Positions 61,312-64,000 of a stretch of 64,000 bases of DNA are shown one piece after another. The stretch is taken from positions 13,907,479-13,971,478 of the forward strand of contig NC_036450.1 in NCBI RefSeq assembly GCF_002775205.1, read 5' to 3'. Both the position numbers and the translations under genes were made by a program. The first letter of the stretch is position 1. Each line of letters begins with the position of its first letter. A model generated the notes under the pieces. The model was not told where the DNA came from, ran no database searches, and saw only the letters and a list, made by a program, of their open reading frames with translations. The stretch comes from Xiphophorus maculatus (taxonomy: Eukaryota > Chordata > Actinopteri > Cyprinodontiformes > Poeciliidae).

Positions 61312-64000
61312 ATGGAGCTGAAGTTGGAGGTTGTTTTGTCATCTAGCATCAAACGGAAGAAACCATGGCCGCGATTCTGCTGGCTTGGACAGGTGATTCG
61401 AGTTTTCTGTTGAGAATAAATACAATATTTTCCAATAAGTTAAAGAGAATTTAGCAGAGAACATGACCTTGTGACTTTGCTCCTTAGGAAAAGGAGTCTG
61501 TTTTCCTGTTAGATGACAAACGGATCAGTGAGATCAACATGATGTCTGGTCGTACCAAGAAAAAGATGCCTAAACTACATCCTTTGCTCAGCAGTGTGGT
61601 GAAAATGACTTCGTCTCGCAATGGTAAGTTTAGTTTGAGCAAGCAAAGAATATATTACTGATATATTGCTATCCAATATTACTGATTCTAATCATTCGTT
61701 GCTGTTATCATTTTATCAGGGATGTGGCTGTGTGGACTTCTGGTGTCAGGAGAATTGTTTTTGTGGAACAGAGATAAAGATTTACTGAAGACTGCAACAG
61801 CAGTGCCAGAAGTAGTTCAGATAATCAATTCTGCTCAAGGTTGGTGCTGCATAAGACCCTCATATTTAGGCAGAGAGGTGAAATTAAACCAGAAAAGAGT
61901 ATTGATGTCTAAAATTAAATTAGTTGTTACTAGAATGTGTCATTCTTGTAATAACAACCTACATTATATAGTAAGATACATAGTGCCTGGGAAAATAATT
62001 CACACTCCTAGAGCTTTTCCAAATGTTTTCACTTAATTATTGCAATTTGTTGTACTGGGTCTAATTTGAGGGCATTGCAGTTAAGAGGGGAGAATACAAA
62101 TTGACCATTCCTTTCAGAGTTTTATTTCTAAATCAGTTTCAGAAACATGTAGTGTTTCCTTCTACTTGTGGAAAAGATCAAGGGGTAAATGCTTTTGCAA
62201 GGTCCATCATGTTTTAGGTTGGCATCTCATTTACTTAATTTTACAATATTTTTGAGGCCTCTGTGGATTGTACAAGTGCACTTAATAATTAATTCACGGT
62301 GAACTTGTTTTTGTTTTCACAGGAAATTCTCTAAAGTTGTGTCTTCAGGTTTCATGCGATGGGATGAGGGTTCTTCTGGCTGTCATTACTGGGCAGGTGT
62401 TCCTGTGGGAGTGCACAGAGGGGAGGGATTTTCCAGGCATGCGCGATGGTGCTGTCAAAGGGCGGTGGGCTCATTTACTGCCGCTTGAAGAAACCATTTT
62501 GCCGTCTTCAAATGATAAAGAAGCATCCCAGCACATCATCTTTGTAAAGACAGAGGTCCACACTGAGAATTAAATATATCTATCTCTTATTGTGGTCCAT
62601 GATTCAATTTTGATGCTCCACTCTTATCTTGTATTGCCCTTACACTATGTGTGGTATTCATTTGTTCTAGATTATGGCTGACATTTGCTTATCAGCATTT
62701 GTTTTCACCTCTGGAAAGCAGCTTGTTGTCACTATTCTAAAAATTCAGTGGAGCCAAGGTCATATGAGCATGGGGTGAGTAAACAGTGATATTATTATAG
62801 TGGTATGCCAGATTTTCGTTTATGATTTAATGAAAGGAGCACGTTTCTCTTTGCAGTTCTGTTGGTTACGGTATACAGTGGGCTAGTAAGACATATCCCA
62901 TGTCTCATCTGTGCCCACCCTGCCAGTCAGTGAAGTCCAGAGGGGCCTTGGTCCCAGCGTTTTCTCCAGATGGACGCCTGTTGGCCATCGTAGTGAACCA
63001 GAGGAAGCCAAAGGTTGAAACCAGGCCTTTCTAATACATTTCTGACTTAATAACTCTTATACCAAAATAATAAGAACAACTCCAAAAAATATGTATGTTG
63101 TGTTTTTGAATCCAGGACACACAGGTCCTTTTTGTGAGCACACAGAATTTTGTTTCAATCTCAAGTGACCTGGGAGGATGTGGAAGTAAGAAGCTGGACA
63201 TCCCATCAAAATATGTCAGGTCAGCATATGGAATTATGTAATAGAATAACTTATGCAAAATTTAACTCTCTGCCATACTATAAACTGTGTTTTTCACACC
63301 TACACTGTTATTTTTTTAGTTTGTGTCACAAGTTTACAACATGTTTGTGTTTTTTATGAACCTATCAGGTCCTACTGGGTCAGCAGTGTCAGCTGGTCAG
63401 CAGAAGGCCTGTTCTTTGCCTGCGTCTTGAAAAGGGGCTCGCTCTTGGTGTTGGCTCGCCTTGGCGGGCTTCTCACCCTGACGAGCTCTGGTTGCAATGT
63501 GGACTTTGGTCCTGCGCACTTCCTGCCCCTGCATCCGCTGGTCACTTACCGGTAGACTTAACTTTGACGCTATTCAATATTTTGCTTGTTATTAAACAAC
63601 AAACTAAAATGTATTTATTTGAGCCCAAAGTAATTACTGTACAGTTGTTCAGTCACAGTTAAGATATGCCTACATAAGGCATATCTGAAAAGCGTGATAT
63701 GCCTTATGTATTTATGGACATACATATCATTAACTGAGGGGAAAATGAATACATTCATGCAACACATTTCAGATTTTTACTTGTAAAATGAAAAAGAAAC
63801 AGATCTTTAATTTTCCTCTAGTATTTTCTATCTCTTATCAGTTATTTTGATGTAAAGTGAGAATGAATGTGTAAAGTTTATGATGACTGTTTCTTCCTTA
63901 CAGACCACCGCTGCCTGCAGAGAATAGAGAAGCTTCTCTTTCCAGCTCCAGCTTGTCTGTGCGTGACATCCTGAGGCAGCGGTTTTCTGTCACCTGGCAT
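61312..64000 (+). CDS. cplane1: cplane1 (ciliogenesis and planar polarity effector 1), 5' part
   Basis: CPLANE1 (C5orf42, a Joubert syndrome gene) works with FUZ, INTU and WDPCP at the basal body to recruit peripheral IFT-A proteins. Coding exons seen are 61312-61392, 61488-61623, 61720-61839, 62323-62555, 62671-62774, 62857-63013, 63116-63219, 63369-63551 and 63904-64000, the last cut by the window. The phases agree throughout and give 405 codons of a protein that is about 3,200 residues in human. The product starts MELKLEVVLSSSIKRKKPWP. It contains FLLDDKRISEINMMSG, GELFLWNRD, QSVKSRGALVPAFSPDG, RSYWVSSVSWS and FGPAHFLPLHPLVTYRPP, which line up with the N-terminal beta-propeller-like region of the family. 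Most splice sites are standard; GTCCAC after exon 5 of this list, GTTGGT and GTTGAA are weaker donors. A short Tc1-like element lies in the intron at 61840-62322. Confidence 0.95.
61978..62215. mobile_element. Short Tc1-like MITE in cplane1 intron
   Basis: Left end TAGTGCCTGGGAAAATAATTC and right end AATGCTTTTGCAAGGTCC form an imperfect inverted pair that matches the ends of the longer Tc1-like relics in this window. At about 240 bp with no transposase sequence it is a non-autonomous derivative. Confidence 0.65.
63662..63710. repeat. Compound inverted repeat in cplane1 intron
   Basis: AGATATGCC (63662-63670) pairs with GGCATATCT (63678-63686). TACATAAGGCATATC (63671-63685) also pairs perfectly with GATATGCCTTATGTA (63696-63710). 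The two hairpins overlap. Confidence 0.9.

Noticed and set aside
1-64000. CRISPR arrays, operons, prophage or other prokaryotic systems.
   Set aside because: No regularly spaced repeats. The genes have introns and vertebrate identity, so these systems are not expected or seen.

Overview
This window is nuclear DNA from a teleost fish. The genes are split by GT-AG introns. The encoded proteins match vertebrate families closely but show fish-type divergence. The repeats are typical of ray-finned fish: decayed Tc1-like elements, a piggyBac-like remnant, a hAT-like element and LINE 3' tails. The sequence is AT-rich. I cannot name the species.

Five protein-coding genes are supported. From left to right they are: (1) the 5' end of a minus-strand sgsm1-like gene (RUN/TBC modulator of Rab and Rap GTPases), with three coding exons between 577 and 4216 and the rest off the left edge; (2) a complete git2 gene (Arf GTPase-activating scaffold) on the plus strand, 7023-22692, modelled as 20 coding exons and 738 residues; (3) a complete gltp gene (glycolipid transfer protein) on the plus strand, 25969-29526, five exons and 209 residues with all inspected ligand-binding residues present; (4) fam222a on the minus strand, with coding exons at 32372-33717 and 46781-46910 and a probable non-coding first exon near 57.13-57.24 kb; (5) the 5' end of cplane1 (ciliogenesis and planar polarity effector 1, formerly C5orf42) on the plus strand from 61312, running off the right edge after 405 codons.

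The order and orientation git2(+)-gltp(+)-fam222a(-) is that of human 12q24.11 read in reverse. The human neighbours TCHP (between GIT2 and GLTP) and TRPV4 (between GLTP and FAM222A) are not visible here. This suits one of two duplicated copies left by the teleost genome duplication. sgsm1 and cplane1 come from other human chromosomes and mark the limits of this shared block. The genes do not form a pathway. They share only general themes: small GTPase control (sgsm1, git2), membrane lipid transfer (gltp) and cilia (cplane1).

The large gene-poor stretch (about 33.7-60.9 kb) is mostly fam222a introns and upstream DNA. It holds several blocks whose composition resembles vertebrate conserved non-coding elements, plus scattered repeat relics. 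I found no clearly new biological system. The most notable structural signals are a roughly 95-bp inverted repeat pair in git2 intron 6, two very clean hairpins (20181-20226, 47840-47879), two compound quasi-palindromes that look like template-switch scars (56433-56474, 63662-63710), a GC-AG intron in git2, and the piggyBac-like remnant with 18-bp inverted ends in git2 intron 19.
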